64,000 nt of DNA, taken from Fomitopsis serialis (Eukaryota > Basidiomycota > Agaricomycetes > Polyporales > Fomitopsidaceae). The DNA lies in assembly GCF_022376445.1 (NCBI RefSeq), contig NW_025955003.1, positions 124,001-188,000 of the forward strand, read 5' to 3'. Shown in pieces: positions 48,628 to 59,614 of the stretch. How positions within the stretch are numbered: the stretch's first letter is position 1; each line of letters begins with the position of its first letter. The translations under genes were made by a program, and so were the position numbers. The notes under the pieces were generated by a model. That model saw only the letters and a list, made by a program, of their open reading frames with translations, ran no database searches and was not told the origin of the DNA.

Positions 48628-49041
48628 GTCATCAACGGGAGGAGACAAACGCTGTGTATATGCATCAGTCGAGCTTGTGCAACATACATAATTCGGAAGG
48701 TACCAACACTAGGCTGGTGCTCGCGCACATTGCCATCCCGGAGGACGATCACGTCCGATCGTGGGCGATGGGCCAGCATGAGTGAGAGCGCAAGTAACTG
48801 GGGAGCCTCGAGCACACACCAAGGCCGTGTATAAGGCTAGGAGGGTAGCACTGTGTCCGAGATCTCTTTGATAAACCGCACGCTGAGTGCCGGGCTACGC
48901 CGTCTGCTGATCAGGCATGCGCAACTGTGGCTGTGAGTGTCTGTGCCTATGATAGGGTGGTCATATCGCAATCACTGACCGCAGGGATACTGGTATTACA
49001 GAATTATCTATGTCTTCAGTGGCTTCTCACGTCGCGGCCTC

Positions 49042-49960
49042 TCAGAGCTTCGCAGAAGGCTTCCCTGTGGCCTTCCGCGCGGCATGCCCCGTGTCTCTGC
49101 AAACGTCGTGACTGAGAACACGGAGAATGTCCTGGAAGGTGCCAGGCAGAACTCACCTCGGTACATTACCATCACGAATCGGAGTGTGGCCTTTGTCGAG
49201 AGCCTTCGTAAAACCTTCTTCGACGGTCGTCAGATGCGCTTGAACGAGGTGCGGCGGGGTGACCGGGAGCCACTGGTTCAACAATAACTCCTCAAACCTA
49301 TGCGAACTCATGTTCAAATATCCGCAAAGCCAATATCGATCGCGGACTCACTTCGGCGCCTTGAAGATCTCAAGCATCTCGATGGGTTCGTCCCCGATAT
49401 ACTCGATGTAGTGCCCGTAATTGCGTGGGACGATCATGACGCCGCCCGCGACGACGTTGTACCTGCGCGTCGCCTGCTCGGTGAACACCGTCACCTTCGC
49501 CTTCCCGCTCAGGAACATCGACCATTGTATGCGGCATCCCGTCAGTAGTCCGAGCAGCCAAAACCGAAGTCACCACACACCTCATCCGTATACGGGTGCT
49601 AGTGCATCTCGCGCGCGCGCGGCGGTTTATGACGGCGTGCGCCGCGCTAACGGTCGTCACCGGGAAGTTCGTGTTGTCCGCGATGCGCACCTCGCCGCCG
49701 GGGACCTTGATCGGCTCTTGCGCGAGCATCGTGTGCAATTGTGCGTGAGCCTGCGGCGAGTGGGATTCGCGCAGGGCTGCATCTCGTCCGCGGTGCTCTT
49801 GTTGAAGAGGATCGACCGGAAGATGAACTTCTCGCGCGTGGGGAGGTGCTCGAGCGTGGACTTCGGGAAGTTCTTGCGGAGGATGTCGCACGGCGTGTAC
49901 GCCAACCAGTCAGTGAGCTGGGAGGCTTCCTACTCGGAGGATTCACCGTCTGTGGAGTCA
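49042..49960 (-). pseudogene. oxalate decarboxylase pseudogene 3
   Basis: Remnants of exons 2-5 are recognisable by similarity to the intact ODC (HTPCDILRKNFPKSTLEHLPTREKF, cupin 2 with WSMFLSG-like sequence, DKGHTPIRD-like exon 4, and the final exon ending at the homologous stop near 49042). Exon 1 is absent. Frame changes interrupt exon 2, and the second metal-binding motif region contains a run of CG repeats (CGCGCGCGCG at about 49610) in place of the HWH codons. Unlike copies 1, 2 and 4 it is not joined to repeat R. It is upstream partner of B3 on the - strand. Confidence 0.7.
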
Positions 49961-50287
49961 GGAGGTCAGTACAACGGTGTCGGAGGCGAACGATGCCACT
50001 ACCGTGACGATGATGGACACATCCGGGTCAAGTCCGACTAGGAATCACGCAGACACCATAGCCCTCGATGTGGCACCGAGAGCAGATGGCCACAAACCAG
50101 ATGCCGCCGTTGGTCGGCTTTATGCCCACGACGCGTCAGCCTGAGAGCTTTGTAGTACAGTCAGTCGCATCCACGGTGTGAAATACATGATTGGAGATCA
50201 GAGGCGAACCGTCGTCTGTACAAAAGTCATGATACGAGATGTGAAGATACCCAGTACGATGCTCGGGCTCCAAGCTCACTTGACTTT

Positions 50288-51843
50288 CTAGCTCTCCCTG
50301 TCACCGGCCGGAGTATTGCAGGGCTGCTTCCTCTGAATGCCAAGGTAAGCCACCTTCTCCACCGCTCCATAAACGTGCAACTCACCGTCAAATCGTAACG
50401 TACGACAGAACTCAGGTGACTGCAGGTAGCGATGAATCCTCTCGCCCTGCCAACTGGGGATCGGGCGTACCGTGCGGTCACCGCCATCGCGCTCGACCCG
50501 CCCCCAAGTGGTCTTCGAGGGGCCGCTGGATTTCCGTTGATCATCAAGGCACTCGACATGCTGGAAATAGAAACGGAGCGAGGGTACGGAAGCAACTTGA
50601 ACGCTCTGCAGTCGCTGCAGCAAGTCTAGCCATCTTTCGCGCAATGGTCCTGTTTCATGATTTGGGTGGGTCACATGAACCCGTATGCAAAAGAGTTGCG
50701 AGGACGACAGCGAAGACGGAATATTCGCCTATATTGACGAGCAGATGAGTATCGAAAACACGGATTATGCGGAGTAAATGGATCACGTACCATCCACTGG
50801 GTCACCGCTGAATGTGAGTCTTCGATGGTTAAGACAAGGTACCTTATTCTTGATCGTTTCGCTGAGATCGTCTGTGCCAATGCCATGCAGGACCCGGTCA
50901 GCCGTCCAACGCGGTACCAGCTCAACTGTAGCACGGCGGCGGCGGAAACAAGTTCGTGATCTACTTCCGAAGGATCGAATCCCTGACACCTGGTGTATAG
51001 ACGTAGGTAATTGCTTTGGATACCTACGGCCGACACTGTGCGACGTCGACTGTTGGCTTCGACCGACAAGTAGTCCAAGTGTCGTTGCTCCGGGCAATGA
51101 CCAGGGACTGGCGGGTCGAACTGGCAGTTGTGGGTTGTCAACTTCCGTATGTTGGGAAACAACATGAGACAGGGATGCACGGCACAGCTACCGAGATGCA
51201 GTATCTCTACCTGTGGATGGGCTCCGGCAAGACTCAAAACAAGCTGCAGCGGAGGGACTCCATCGACTCCATAGAGCATGAGCTCCTTGACGTTGTTAAG
51301 CACGGGTGTTCGAGCGATGTGTGTTAAGAATCGATCCTGTTCGAGCCTCGCCGGCGACAGACATACTCTGAGTCTCTCCGGTCTGCTGGCCATTTTGTGT
51401 AGGACATCGAGTGTTTTTGTGCCGACGTCCCACAGGCCTACGTCCGAGAGATTCGGCAGTGCAGCCAAATGCTCTCCGACCAGCGTATTGCAGCAGATAG
51501 CCTCCTCGCAATTGAAGAGTACCAGAGCCTTCAACTCCCGTGCGTGCTCGAGGATGCCTACCAGCGCATTAACGGCTGAAGCCTCCCCGGCGGGGGCCAT
51601 TTCCGCTGGGCCATAGATAGTCAATCCCCGAGGCCAGATCAGGCGATTGTCGATGTTATGGATGAGGTGGTCGTGCATCTTGACTAGCTGTTCCGCGGTA
51701 CGAACAGTGATCGACGCGAACACATACTGCCGTGAGATTGCATGCAGATCGCGAGATACCGACGAGAGAGGGAGGCATTCCGCGGCGGAAAGCATGTCGG
51801 CGATGATATGGAGTATGTCATCGTTAAGGGTCAACAAACTCAT
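50288..51843 (-). CDS. F-box protein, family A copy 4 (A4)
   Basis: Exons 50791..51843 and 50288..50728 (62 nt intron, GTACGT...ATATAG, phase 0) give 497 aa. The F-box is at residues about 3-45 (LTLNDDILHIIADMLSAAEC). Body blocks are shared with A1/A2 (VGEHLAALPNLSDV, AGAHPQVEILHLG) and the terminal block is WGRVERDGG...GERIHRYLQSPEF. The C-terminus runs about 25 residues past the end of A2 because this copy lacks the A2 stop after GELHV. The frame is intact. An in-frame upstream extension of 30 codons exists, but the start at 51843 matches the paralogues. It is the only A gene in the right arm, placed between B4 and ODC remnant 3. Confidence 0.75.
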
Positions 51844-52307
51844 GATGATGGCAAGGAGAGCGTTGGATGTCGTGGAGAAGAGACAGAAAAGGATCTTGCT
51901 CAGAGTCTGTACATGGTCGCGGTCGCCGGTCAATGTGCAAGCGTCGAGCCTTTGTCGAGCCTCCTCGTTGCCAGTGGCGCACTGGCGTGGCGCCGAGGCA
52001 CGTGCCAGTCCCGCTCAAAATCTACAGGCATCTGTGGTTCGTGGATTCGGACATGGCTGATGGCTCGTCTACTCAGTGGGTGACTGACTCCATCTGCAGC
52101 CTCACAGCGCCGCGCCGTATCTGTAACACAGCAACTAATAGCAAGCCAACAGGTTCCATTTCCAATACCATACAGCGTCCCTATGAGTCGTTCAAGTCGA
52201 TCGGAGCAAAGGAGCAAGGTAGTATGTCTCGAGAACGATGAGGCGCAAATGGCTAGCAGTGAGGAGGTGAGACATCTGCCTATTCACGCAAAGCAAGTCG
52301 CTCACGT

Positions 52308-53480
52308 CTAGTGCTCCATCTTTGCCCAGATAAAGCGCCTGATTATACCGCGGTCAGACCACGGCCGGAGAATCTTCCGAAATACGGCCTCGAACATCCC
52401 ATCGAGATCCTTATTACCCTTGAAAGTGGTGTAACAGCTGCGGTCGTCGGAATCCCACGCATCCATCTTCACATTGACATCCTGCAGCGCGTCGAAGTGC
52501 GGTTGGCTCATGGCCTCGTGCAGAGCCCGTAAATCGACGCGCTCGAGGACGGATGTATCCCGCTTGAAGATGGAGCATGAGAGGAATGAATTTCGAGTGA
52601 ACAGAAATAGCGATGTCGACGTGCTCGAGCTGGTGGCTTCGGACAGTGGAGAGGCTGCCGTATAACTCTTCAACCCAGTTATAGTCTTGTCGGGCCAAAA
52701 CCTTTCCTGAGAAGGAAACGGAGATACAAGGACTGTAAGGCGGTATTGTGCACTAGGTCGCCATAAGATTCTACATTGTGCATCTGCGTCAGCGGCGAAG
52801 TCGAATGAGCAAAAGAGGGAGTCTTAACCGTGGGTCAGTAATCGAGTCAAGGAGGACCCTGCGGTTTTGAGGAGTGCGTTCATGCTTTCCCGCGGCAAAT
52901 CTTCACGAACACTGATCGACAGATGCTCGAGAGAGATGCAGAGTCCTGACTGCGCTATCCAGTCGAAGAATCTGAGGTTATAGTGCGCACAGACACGAAG
53001 ATGGCGCAGGTGTATGTCAGATGGTGGGCGAAAGGCTGTAACCACCACAGAGCTAGCAGGGTGGTGTGATGTGATTCGAATCTCATTCAATGTGAGTGAC
53101 GTAAGCAGGGGGAAAGAAAGAATGATCTGCTGAAGCTGTGAGCGGTTCAGCGAACACCAGGCCAGGTCCAGTGACTCGACGGACGAGAACCGCGATAGGG
53201 CAGGGAAAAATGACATGTGCACGTAACCACACAGTGCACTGATTGTAAGAAGCTGCACTCTGGGCATAGCACAGCCAAGGGCGAGTGGTAGTGCATGAAG
53301 GAAGCAAGTATTCCTGCCATTGTCATCCCCGGTGGGACGACCCTCCGTGAGTCGCAGCTCGCGCGTGGTTGCGAGCCACTGCTTGACACGCGAAGCCCAA
53401 CACTGCTTGAACAACAGGTCGAAGTGTCTGCGTCTCAAGATATGGACGGCGTAGTAGAGGTTGCGCATGGCTCGAGGCAT
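52308..53480 (-). pseudogene. F-box-less family B pseudogene (B4)
   Basis: Exon 1 starts at the usual position (VDDMP before the start matches B3) but jumps from the ATG directly to PRAMRNLYYAVHILRRRHFD. About 79 residues that hold the whole F-box are deleted, and the frame is kept. The Leu-rich body is intact to the family's intron donor (GTTAAG). In exon 2 the frame entered after splicing ends at TAA (52679-52681), and the conserved blocks STVRSHQLEHVDI and LHEAMSQPHFDALQDV fall in two other frames. As it stands it cannot make the full protein. A truncated F-box-less product from exon 1 remains possible. Confidence 0.75.
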
Positions 53481-53973
53481 GTCGTCAACGGGAGACAAAC
53501 GCTGTGTGAATGCATGAGTCGAGCTCGTGCAACATCTAGAACTCGGAAGGTACCAACGCTGGACTGGTGATCGCTCACATTGCCATCCCGGAGGACAGTC
53601 ACGTCCGATCGTGGGCGATGAGCCAGCATGAGGAAGAGCGCGATTAGCTAGGGAGCCTCGAGCACGCATCAAGGTCGTGTATAAGGCTAGGAGGGGGCCA
53701 CTGTGTCCGTGATCTCTTCGATAACCGCACGCTGACTGTCGGGTCACGCTGCCTGCTAACGTCAAGACGCTGCACTAACAACCAATCCTCCCATTTGGTG
53801 CTGCCCGGATCCAACGCCGACTCGATACGCGATTGAGTGGCATGCGTATTGTGGCTATGACTTTCTGTGCCTATGATAGGGTGGTCATATCGCAATCACT
53901 GACCGCAGGCGGTCAGGGATACTAGTATCACAGATTTGTCTATGTCTTCTTTGGGTTCTCACGTCGCGGCCTC

Positions 53974-55190
53974 TCAGAGCTTCGCAGAGGGCTTCCCTGA
54001 GGCGTTCCGCGCTGCATACCCCGTGTCCCTGCAAACGTTGTGAGCACGAAGATGCAGAATGCCCGGCAAGGCAAGCAGCACTCACGGTGCTACATGACCA
54101 TCACGAATCGGAGTATGGCCTTTGTCGAGGGCCTTCGTAAACTCTTCTCCGACGTTCAGATGCGCCTGAACGAGGTGCGACGAGGTGACCGCGAGCCACC
54201 GGTTCAGCGAGAACTCCTCAAACCTATGCGAACTCATGTTCAGAAATCCGCAAGGCCAATATCGAACGCAGACTCACTTTGGCGCCTTGAAGATCTCGAG
54301 CATCTCGATGGGCTCACCCCCGATGTTCTCGATGTAGTACCTGCAGTTGTGTGGGACGATCATGACGTCGCTCGCGACGAAATTGTACGTGCGCGTCGCC
54401 TGCACGGTGAACACCGTCACCTTCGCCTTCCCGCTCAGGAACATCGACCACTGTATGCGGCATCTCGTCAGCAGTCCGAGCAGCTGAAACCGAAGCCACA
54501 GCGCACCTCACCCGCATACGGGTGCCAGTGCATCTCGCGCCGCGGTTTATGACGGCGTGCGCCGCGCTAACGGTCGTCACCGGGAAGTTCATGCTGTCCG
54601 CGATGCGCACCTCGCCACCGGGGACCATGATCGGCCCTTGCGCGAGCATCTTGTGCGTGAGCCTGCCGCGAGTCGGGTTCGCGCCGGACTACGTCTCGTC
54701 CGCGGATGTCTGACTTGAAAGTCTCTCCCCAGCGGCCGGACCCATGTTTGTGCACAGAGGGCGCGATTCACTAGGTGCTTTGCCTGAAGAGGATCGAGCG
54801 GAAGATGAATTTCTCGCGCGCGGGGAGGTGTTCGAGCGTGGACTCAGGCACCTTGAGGTTCTTGCGGAGGATGTCGCGCGGAGTGTGCGCCAACCAGTCT
54901 GTGAGCTGGAAGGCTTTGTATTCGGAGGATTCGCCATCGTCGAGGATCTGCGGAGTCAAGAGGTCAGCACGAGAGTGCTCGAAAGCGAATGATGCAAGGC
55001 AACACACCAGCACGAACTCACAGCCTCCCTCTAGGCCATGCAGCGAGTGCGGGACGCCTTGCGAGAGGAATCACAGGTCACTCGTTTCGACGTCCTCCGC
55101 GAAGTACAGCTCTCCATATGCGATGCCCGTGATCCTCACGCGGCCCTGCAGATGTAGTTCGCCCACTCCGAGTCGTCGCGCCAGTACTAG
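53974..55190 (-). pseudogene. oxalate decarboxylase pseudogene 4 (5'-truncated)
   Basis: It has the same 5' breakpoint as copies 1 and 2, beginning inside the first cupin at the HWH codons and joined there to repeat R. Exon 2 is well preserved (QLTDWLAHTPRDILRKNLKV) but is interrupted near 54690-54790 by about 90 bp of unrelated sequence. The second metal motif region and exon 1 carry frameshifts. The exon 4 and 5 remnants end at the homologous stop (53974-53976). It lies upstream of B4. Confidence 0.78.
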
Positions 55191-57000
55191 CTCGCAATAG
55201 CGAAGTCCTGGCCGAGAGCCGTCGCTTCTTGGAGACGTTGGATGGCAGAATTCAAGGAGGTCGCGCTCCGCGCTATGCGTGGGCAACTCATGGCCATGGG
55301 TGCTGCTGTCAAGACCGACGTCGGGCGGACGGCGCTGGCCGGGCGCTGGCGTCGGTGGCGGACGTTCGTGCGACGTGCGCTTGACCTTTTGACCCAAAGT
55401 TGCCCTGATCGGGAAGAGCGGATCTTCGATGCTGATCGCGGCGGATCGAGCTCGGCGGGATGCGTGATGGCGACCTCACTCGTCCGCGACAGTGGTCTGC
55501 AAATATTTCTCGTTATTGACGTCTACGAGGCTCTCTACTCTATGCCTGTGGCTTTGCGACTGGCGAAAATGCACATGTCAATTTTCGTCTGGTATGGATC
55601 GTCCAAGATGGTGACGAGGGCTGGGCCGTGTGTCACTTCGAAGGTCGTCCAAGACACTCGCCATCCGAAGTCGTACGTCTTGCTATCATGCGGACCTTCG
55701 TGCTGTGTCCTGACCCCTCCGTCCACTTCGAGGCCGAACCTTAGTTTCACGTCTGGAGCAGCCGTCATCAAGTAAGATAGGCCCAACGCATTCTCGACTA
55801 CTATCGGCGTCTGGAAGACGGCACGTGAAGGGCATGCCAACCCCAACCTTAGTGAGATAAGTCCGCATTCGGCCTAACTGACGCGCACTTAGCGAGGGTG
55901 GCGATGTTCGACGGCGGGCACACATTGGATGGGCGGATTGTACTATACTAGAGCCACAGTCATATAGATTCAACAGATGTTTTTAATTGTGCTACTCGCG
56001 CTCCATGCCAGCAGTTTCAAGCTCTTCAAGGATGCTGTTTGGCAGCACACGATGACCTCGGTATTTTTTACTCGCCCACTGGCACTGAGCAGTCCATGTA
56101 GGCTGCGTGATTTCAGCGAAGGTATGTCTCATGTCTTCATAAACCTCCATTGTTGTCTTCGGTAGCTCATGCAACACTGTGTCTAGCTCGGGCCCGGGTG
56201 CTGCCTCAAGCTAGAATTGAGGTGGTTTCGGAACTGTGAGTCAAACGAGTTGGTCTCATTCATCGAGGGAGTTACATCACATTTTCCTTCCCTGCATCCA
56301 CAGCAAGTCGTGGCCGCTTCTGAGCATATGCCCCGAGGTTCTGTAGGCCAACACGACCTCTTTTGTTGTGTGGGGCCATAGTACAGCACAGTCGGGCAGG
56401 CCACTGCGCATTACGACCACGAGACGGCCAGTATATTGTATATTCCAGATTACATAAGCATGTAAATGCTAATATCGAAGACATTGGCTGCGCGAGTGAA
56501 CGCGGCCGAGAAATGCGAAATTCGTGAACTGTCAGATATTCTTGAAAGTGCTGTCCTCCAATCTGACAGTGCTACTTTTTTGTTATCTCGGTGCTGTATT
56601 TCTTTATGCTAGTTTCTCGTGTCCGCTCCCAGCCAAAGTGGCGTACAGGCGCCGAAAGCCGGTACACGTGATGTAGTCGAGAATGCGTTGGGCCTATCTT
56701 ACTTATTAGCTGTCCAGTCTGTCCAGACCACATCCCCGCCTCCACACCGCACCCCGGGCCGGGCCGGTGTCATTGTGCACTCTCAGACCATGTCTTCGCA
56801 GGTCACTCACCTCTGGCATCTCATGACGATGCGAATCCCCCATCGAGCGAAACCAAGTTTCATGTACCTTCCGAACGGTCGACGAGTACTTATGCGTGTC
56901 TGTGCTAACTGCACACCCTGACAGGACCCGATCCGCACGGCCATAATAAACGCAATATACAGTAAGTAAGTATGGGCGCGGGAAGCTACTATGCCTGTCA
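55191..57000 (-). repeat. dispersed repeat R, copy R4, split by an insertion
   Basis: Inverted relative to R2/R3. The part at 55191-55769 matches R2 from the ODC junction back to GCTGCTCCAGACGTG. The part at 56705-57000 matches the preceding segment of R2/R3 (GGGGATGTGGTCTG, CCGTTCGGAAGGTACATGAAAC). In R2 and R3 these two parts are contiguous, so the 935 bp between them is an insertion. Two protein-like frames (GWRVSWTTFEVTH on -, MAEFKEVALRAMRG on +) suggest coding origin, unrecognised. Confidence 0.6.
55770..56704. mobile_element. 935 bp insertion with 32 bp perfect terminal inverted repeats
   Basis: Ends 55770-55801 and 56673-56704 are perfect 32 bp reverse complements (outer bases AAGTAAGATAGGCCCAAC). 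R2 and R3 supply the empty site. The interior is AT-richer than the surroundings and holds no transposase frame. No unambiguous target-site duplication was found, so the exact ends may differ by a few bases. Most likely a MITE-like non-autonomous DNA transposon. Confidence 0.75.
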
Positions 57001-57540
57001 TTGCAAACTATTCAGCTATCGTTAGCACCCCGGTGCACCTGGGCTTCATGCCCAAGGACAAGTACTGCGTAAAGGTGTTTATCGTCCGAACCCGAAGGCA
57101 GTGCCGACGAATTCGTAGCCGAAATACGTCAACTGTGAGGTGAGTTTGCTAGTATCCCGGTCCTTGTGTCCCTACAACTCAGGCCTCTCTACGCAGTTGA
57201 CTAGTGTGGTCGTTGCTGTTCAGGCTCAGGCGTAGGCAGTGCCTCCGATTCCGCGAGTCCAGGGTAACCCCTTGTGCGCCTTGTTCATGCCCGTACTTGT
57301 ATGTATATTGGATGGGAGAAGGAGGCCGCGCAGGTGAGTGCCTAAAATGACCATTGTAACTAAGTAGATTGACCATTGCTATCTGATCAGTCAAGTCCGT
57401 GACGCATAGTATCGCGTCGGTAAGTGTCCTTGTGTAACGTCGCCGTTACAGTCGATCGGAGCAAAGGAGTATGTCTCGAGAACGATGAGGCACAAACGAC
57501 TAGCACTAGTGACTAGTGAGGAGGTGAGACGTCTGCCTAT

Positions 57541-58989
57541 TCACGCAAAGCAACTCGCACACGTATGCGTATACGCCGCGTTGACGCGTTTGATTATACC
57601 GCGGTCAGACCACGGCCGGAGAAGCTGCCGAAACACGGCACGATCGAGATCCTTGGAATCAGCCAACTTCATGTCGAGCGTCTTATGCTGCGTCTGTATC
57701 GTCACTTTGACATTCTTCAGGGCGTTGAAGCGCGGCTGGCTCATGACCTTGTGTAGCGCCCGTGACCCGGGGGAATTGGCGTACATGACGGCGGATTTGA
57801 CGGCCGCGATGAGAGAGCTAAACCCCCAGAGGCTTCTGTGAACAGAAGTCGTGATCTCGATGTGCTCGAGCTGGTGGCTTCGGACAGTGGAGAGGACGCC
57901 GTATAACTGGTCCTCTAGTATCGCATAGAGCGACCCATCCGAGTCGAGCGACCCAACTCTTTCTACGGCCTCACTGAGATGGAAAACGAGATCCAAGGAT
58001 CGCAAAGCGGTATTCTGCACTAGGTCGCCGTGGATATCTAGATTGTGCATGTGCGTCAGCGGCGAAGTCGAATGAGCAAGGAAGAGTGAGGCTTAACAGT
58101 GACACTGTAATCGAGTTAAGGAAGACCCTGCGGCTTTGAGGAGTGCGCTAATATTATTGCCTTCCCGCGAGGATTTACAATCAACACAGACTGTCAGGTC
58201 CTCGAGGGAGATGCAGAGGCCTGACTGCGCTATCCAGTCGATGACCTTGGTTTTCCCGCTCAAAGTATTCTTGATAGAAAGACGACGCAGATGTATGTCA
58301 GATGGTGGGCGAAAGGATGTAACCCCCACAGAGCTGACAGTGGAGTGTTGAGTGTCTGTTATATCTATAAGTGCGAGTGTTGTAAGCCGAGGGAATTTAT
58401 ATATGATCCGCCGAAGCTGCGAGAGGTTCAGCGAACGCCAGGAGAGTTCCAGTGACTCGATGGACGAGAACTGCGATAGGGCGGGGAAAAATGTCATGTG
58501 CACGTCTCTATGCAGCCTATTGATTGCAAGACGCTGCACTCTGGACATTGCGCGGCCAAGGGCAGGGGGTACTGCATCAAGAAAGCGAGGATTTCTGCCA
58601 CCGCCACCAAAATCATCATCTGCGACTCGCAGCTCGCGCGTGGTTGCGAGCCACTGCTTGACACGCGGAGACGCACGCAACTGCGTGGACAACATGTCGA
58701 AACTTCTGCGTCTGCGGATATGGATGGTGTAGTAAAGGTTGCGCATGGCTCGAGGATACCATGCCGCGCAAACCTGCGTCGCTTGATACAACGTGTACTG
58801 GTTGTCCATTCGGTCGATGATGTTCTCGAAGACCTCGATCGGAAAGCGATCAGCATCGGGGGTCGATAGAAAGCTGCTCTGCACAGAGGCAGGTCTTCTC
58901 GAGTCGTCGCCGCTCCGTCTATCGGCACCCGATTCGTCGTCGTCAGTCTGCCCATCTGCACGCCATTGCGCGACTTGTGTGCGTGGAAT
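57541..58989 (-). CDS. F-box protein, family B copy 5 (B5), start codon lost
   Basis: Exons 58098..58989 and 57541..58037 (60 nt intron, GTTAAG...AATCTAG) would give 462 aa with no internal stop. The F-box is at about residues 46-90 (FPIEVFENIIDRMDNQ...ATQVCAAWYPRAMRNLYYTI), with an intact Leu-rich body and exon 2 blocks STVRSHQLEHIEI and LHKVMSQPRFNALKNV. The codon that is ATG in B1-B4 is ATT here (58987-58989), and an in-frame TAG lies seven codons upstream. The first in-frame ATG falls inside the F-box (IIDRMDNQ). Either initiation uses a non-AUG codon (a GTG follows at 58882-58884), an upstream exon supplies the start, or this is a very recent pseudogene. It is the downstream partner of the only intact ODC. 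Confidence 0.6.
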
Positions 58990-59204
58990 GTCGTCAACGG
59001 GAGGAGAGGAACGCTATGTGAATATATGAGTGGGGCTTGCGCAACCTACAGAACTAGGAGGGTACCAACGGTAGGCTGGTGATCGGACGCGATCATGATC
59101 TTGTCCTCCATGATGGCAATGTGCGCGATCGCGAGCGATGAGCCTGCACAAGTGAGGGGACAAGGAGCTAAGAGGGGGGAGTAGGGGAGCTCGAGCACGC
59201 ACCA

Positions 59205-59225
59205 GGGCCATGTATATAGGAGAGG
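59205..59225 (-). promoter_or_regulatory. TATA-like element of the B5 promoter
   Basis: TATATA on the - strand (59213-59218) is followed by CATGGCCCTGGTGCGTGCTCGAG-like sequence, the same context as in the other four B copies. The promoter is preserved although the start codon is not. Confidence 0.45.
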
Positions 59226-59614
59226 CATGCTGTGACACGTTACATACGTGCGAGATGTCTTCGATAAACCACATGCTGACTGCCGGGTTACGCTGCTTTT
59301 CTTAATGAATCCCTGTATTGTCCGCGAGGGCCGAGCCCCGTGTGGACAAAAAGATACGCTGCTAACGCTCGTCAAGACGCTTTAATTACCGCGGTATGAC
59401 TGTGTGACTTTGCATCGTGTCGACTGCGGTCAGCCTGCAACCAGGTGGGGAGTCGTGCAGGAGGACGCTGCGCCATTATATATCTGAGCCAAGGATGGGC
59501 ATATGTATCGCAGACACTGAACACAGCCAGAAGACACAAACCAGGGATCCTAGTACTTATTACAGATACACCTACATCTTCTTTAGTATGTACCTTCTCA
59601 CGATACGGCCTCTC

